64,000 nt of DNA from contig CAYXGW010000003.1 of the NCBI GenBank assembly GCA_964464595.1, forward strand, positions 71,852-135,851, given 5' to 3'. Shown piece after piece: positions 61,247-64,000 of the stretch. A program made the translations under genes and the position numbers. Origin of the DNA: JADFJB01 sp964464595. Its GTDB lineage: Bacteria > Zhuqueibacterota > JdFR-76 > DREG01. The number at the start of each line of letters is the position of its first letter. Within the stretch, counting starts at the first letter, position 1. The notes beneath the pieces are model-generated. The model did no database searches and was not told the origin of the DNA. It saw only the letters and a program-made list of their open reading frames with translations.

Positions 61247-62197
61247 ATGCCAATGAAACGGTTATTATTCGTAATTATACTGTCCACGTTAATGGGGTTT
61301 GAAAGCAATTCCTATGCACAAGAAGTAAAAAAGGTTCCATCCGTAGATGAGATAAAAATTGAAAAGGGTTCAGGTAGTTTTCTTATTTCCGGTGGATATA
61401 AACAGGAAGCAAAAATAATTGAAGTTCATTATTACAAACCAGGTGATTATCAACCCGATTATGCTGTTATTTTAGTAATTCCCGGTGGTGGCAGAAATGG
61501 CGATACTTATCGTGATACCTGGATTGAGCTGGCAGAAAAATATGACTTACTTGTTTTGTCGCCCTCTTATTCAGATGGGTATTATCCCAGATCAGTAAAT
61601 TACAATTTGGGACGCATGATTATGGGTTCAAATAGTTTTAATGTTAATAACGTTAAAATCAGATCTGATCCAAAAGAATGGCTTTTTGCGGATTTTGATC
61701 GGATTTTTGATATTGCCACAAAAGTAGTGGGATCCACAGAAAAAAAATATGATATTTTCGGACATTCGGCTGGTGGCCAAATTGTCCATCGACTTGTGAT
61801 GTTTTATCCGGAAGCCAAGATAAACCGTGCGATAGCTGCGAATTCGGGCTGGTATACCATGCCGGATTTTAGCGAAAAATTTCCTTATGGCTTAAAAAAC
61901 AGCCCCATAACAGAAATAGATTTTGAAAAGTCATTAGGGGTGAATTTGATGATTCTTATTGGTGAGCTTGATAATGAAAATGAAACCAGGGGACAATTGA
62001 GAAAATCCCGTGAGGCAATGAAACAAGGAGCACATAGGTTGGCGAGAGGGAATTTCTTTTACGAAACAGCGCTCAAGGAATCAAATCGCCTGGGATTTGA
62101 TATTTCATGGAAAAGGCAAATTATTGAAGGCGTGGGTCATTCATACAGAGAAATGGGAGCAGCCGCTGCAAAATATTTGTACGGAAGTGAACATTAA
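61247..62197 (+). CDS. Exported alpha/beta-hydrolase
   Basis: A 316-residue protein with signal peptide MKRLLFVIILSTLMGFESNSYAQ (from ATG 61253; ATG 61247 adds two residues). The hydrolase fold shows the oxyanion region VIPGGGRNGDTYRD near 78-91, the nucleophile elbow GHSAGGQ with Ser174, and the catalytic His in EGVGHSYREMG near the end. The acidic member is probably in IGELDNE near 236. The layout is like poly(3-hydroxybutyrate) depolymerase or esterase-type proteins acting outside the cytoplasm. The substrate is unknown. Confidence 0.8.
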   Translation: MPMKRLLFVIILSTLMGFESNSYAQEVKKVPSVDEIKIEKGSGSFLISGGYKQEAKIIEVHYYKPGDYQPDYAVILVIPGGGRNGDTYRDTWIELAEKYDLLVLSPSYSDGYYPRSVNYNLGRMIMGSNSFNVNNVKIRSDPKEWLFADFDRIFDIATKVVGSTEKKYDIFGHSAGGQIVHRLVMFYPEAKINRAIAANSGWYTMPDFSEKFPYGLKNSPITEIDFEKSLGVNLMILIGELDNENETRGQLRKSREAMKQGAHRLARGNFFYETALKESNRLGFDISWKRQIIEGVGHSYREMGAAAAKYLYGSEH

Positions 62198-62286
62198 TGT
62201 ATACAACAAAAAATAATCGCCATTGAAACCGACGTTTATTCAAGCCCTTGTATGAAAAATTGTTTGGCTCTTGGTAAATTCAAAGG

Positions 62287-62739
62287 ATGAAAGATTCAAA
62301 TAAAGTGTTCGTAAAGGAGGATTCGATTGCTGTCGCCGTAACTTTACACGCAACCATTCCGGAATTCGATAAACCGGTAGACGCAGCCTTTTTCGAAGAA
62401 CGCTACAAAGGAAAACAGCATATAATTTTTGTCGCATACCTGGATCAGAAACCAATAGGCTATATGATCTCCTATGATAGATTCAGTGACGGCTCCATCT
62501 ATTGTTGGATGGCTGGTGTGAAGCCTGAATTTCGCAAACTGGGCGTACTCACAAAACTCATGGAAAAACTGGAAAGTTGGTGTAAAGAAAACAGCATTCA
62601 CACCATCCACATCAAAACCCGCAATTGCCGCCGGGAAATGCTCGGCTATTTGATCAAAACCGGCTATCTTCTAACGGCAGTTCTTACTAAACTCAATATT
62701 GCGGACAATCGAATCCTCCTTAAAAAAAAGATTAAATAA
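62287..62739 (+). CDS. GNAT-family N-acetyltransferase
   Basis: A 150-residue acetyltransferase. After FVAYLDQKPIGYMISYDRF comes the acetyl-CoA motif WMAGVKPEFRKLGVLTKLMEKLE (motif A; the usual Q/RxxGxG/A reads RKLGVL), followed by IHTIHIKTRN and LGYLIKTGYL (motif B). The loop is a little degenerate, but the fold is clear. Acceptor unknown. Confidence 0.8.
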   Translation: MKDSNKVFVKEDSIAVAVTLHATIPEFDKPVDAAFFEERYKGKQHIIFVAYLDQKPIGYMISYDRFSDGSIYCWMAGVKPEFRKLGVLTKLMEKLESWCKENSIHTIHIKTRNCRREMLGYLIKTGYLLTAVLTKLNIADNRILLKKKIK

Positions 62740-62786
62740 CGACGGTCCCAAAAGTAACTGAAATAGCATCTATGGAGTAGGTTACA

Positions 62787-63744
62787 ATGGCAACAAAAGC
62801 AACGGTCAAAAATAAACCGGGAACTCCGGATTGGTTATATGAGAACATCGCGGAAGCCTCCAAAAATGCCCGCAAAATTTATCTGCTATATCTTGGCTTT
62901 TTAGCGTACTGCGCACTGACGGTAGTGAGCACCAGCGACCGGCAAATCGTCCTTAATGAATCAGCCCGCTTACCCATTGTCAATTTGAATGTTTCTTTGA
63001 ATGATTTCTTCATCGTGGCCCCCCTGTTGGCAATTTTCATATTTGCGTATTACCAATTTTATTTGATAAAAACCCAAGACTTAATTAATCATCCGAAAAT
63101 CAAAGAGGACACGGAACGCAAGGAACGACTTTACCCCTGGTTCACAAACTTTGCCCAGGACCCTGAAGAGGGATGGTTTGTCAGCTTCCAGAGAATCATT
63201 TTTAGTATTTCCATCTGGTGGTTGATGCCGGCCGTGTTGGTTCTTCTGTCTCTTTGGTACGTAAAGAAACACGATCCGGTCTTTTCTTATGTTGTGGGGA
63301 TTATGCCGCTGGAGGGAGCAAAACCTCACGGGTGCGATATTAAAAAGAGCGGACCTTCAAAATGCCGTTCTCAAGAGAGCAGAAATGAGCTTTGCCAATC
63401 TTAAAAATGCACGCCTAAATAGACTTCAGCTTCAGAACGCCAGCCTCTTGTCGACTCATCTTCAGGACGCCAACCTCGGTGGGGCTCGACTTGACAGAGC
63501 ATACCTTTATTCTGCTAATCTTGACAACGCGATCCTCTGGGGTGCTCATCTTGACAAAGCCAACCTGAGAGAGGCTCGACTTCAGGGCGCCAACCTCCGT
63601 GAGGCCAATCTTCAGGGGGTCAGGAATCTAACCATTGAGCAGCTATCTAAAGTAAAAACACTTTATAGAGCTAGATTAGATTCAACGCTTTTGCAGCAAA
63701 TTAAGAAAGAGTATCCCCATCTCCTGGAGGAGCCAAAACTATGA
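62787..63744 (+). pseudogene. Membrane pentapeptide-repeat protein gene with a frameshift
   Basis: Two overlapping frames make one protein. The first (from ATG 62787) has two to three membrane helices and reads to LEGAKPHGCD. The second continues with A(D/N)LxxAxL pentapeptide repeats: ADLQNAVLKRAE, ANLGGARLDRAYLYSANLDNA, ANLREARLQGANLREANLQG. Removing one A from the run 63320-63323 restores LEGANLTGAILKRADLQ across the junction. So there is a single-base insertion in an A4 tract, either a true mutation or a sequence error. Corrected, the protein has about 318 residues, with a helix-rich tail after the repeats. Pentapeptide helices mimic DNA or bind proteins. Confidence 0.85.
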
Positions 63745-63768
63745 TGGTTTTCAAAAAATCCCAAACCG

Positions 63769-63840
63769 TGTCATTCAGGAGGAAACCAGTTAAAAAAACA
63801 ACACCTTACCTAAATTAAAATAGATTCCTCCTGAATGACA
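63769..63840. repeat. Inverted-repeat element (MITE-like)
   Basis: TGTCATTCAGGAGGAA (63769-63784) and TTCCTCCTGAATGACA (63825-63840) are perfect 16-bp inverted arms around 40 bases. The arms match those of the 172-bp unit at 50944-51315. No transposase is present. The rest of the window's end (63841-64000) is AT-rich with nothing recognised. Confidence 0.8.
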
Positions 63841-64000
63841 TCTACTCTACTGCAATTACTATTACGGAACCTTTAAACGATTTTATAGAAATTAACCCAC
63901 AAAGAACCCTAAATTTAAATTGCTTAAAGTACTTTTATTTGATTAATTCTATCGCCAATATTTAAGAATAAAGAAAATAATACAGGCTGGAAAATGAAAC

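Noticed and set aside
50882..63840. The island as an integron cassette array with the repeated elements as attC sites
   Set aside because: The elements contain promoter boxes and a central AT-rich palindrome but not paired GTTRRRY/RYYYAAC core sites at their ends. No integrase gene is present, and several genes are on the opposite strand.

Overview
The window looks like a chromosome segment of a Gram-negative bacterium of the FCB group, most like Calditrichota, Ignavibacteria or candidate KSB1. The base composition is AT-rich (about 40% G+C by eye). Large exported proteins end in type IX secretion sorting domains with the motif NYPNPF. There is an LptD outer-membrane protein, a CarboxypepD-reg/TonB receptor and a PorV-like barrel. 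Purine-rich Shine-Dalgarno sites precede many starts and several promoters read as TTGAMA-N17-TATRTT, both unlike Bacteroidetes proper. The phylum is inference. I saw no rRNA, tRNA or CRISPR array.

Layout. (1) 1-24800 is mostly housekeeping: MATE pump end, tmk, a CtpA-type protease, ppdK, an MtnX-like HAD phosphatase, rarA, a ROK kinase, lptD, an ECF sigma factor, acpS, nnr, a VanZ protein, an AlaX editing protein, a cupin, a ferritin-like protein, endonuclease IV, a membrane-anchored phosphoribosyltransferase, nadE, an MBL hydrolase, a LytTR regulator, DoxX and TauE/SafE proteins. (2) 24800-30300 is a small accessory region: an adenine methyltransferase plus HNH nuclease pair, then a HigBA toxin-antitoxin module lying between a decayed partial copy and the intact copy of a nitrilase-type amidase gene. 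(3) 30600-50300 is envelope and secretion: an S4-domain protein, a TPR lipoprotein, a 1426-residue metallopeptidase-like exported protein, a sugar isomerase-like protein, the primary sigma factor, and a six-gene run of exported proteins, a lipoprotein, a TonB receptor, a PorV-like barrel and an NHL-repeat lipoprotein.

(4) 50400-64000 is an accessory island rich in repeats. It has a 172-bp tandem repeat, REP-like hairpins and dispersed inverted repeats. Four copies of a ~125-bp element carry an apparent promoter and leader; each sits just upstream of a different plus-strand gene set. The sets are a TPR protein; a transmembrane TIR protein translationally coupled to a secreted TPR protein; a ComF-type phosphoribosyltransferase coupled to a SLOG-like Rossmann protein; and a small protein of unknown function. 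A PIN/antitoxin pair, a second orphan copy of the antitoxin and a gene fragment mark segmental duplication. The TIR-TPR operon and the repeated promoter element are the best candidates for something undescribed.

Two genes, rpoD and the VanZ gene, have strong evidence for their N-termini but no ATG, GTG or TTG start, which implies rare initiation codons or sequence errors.
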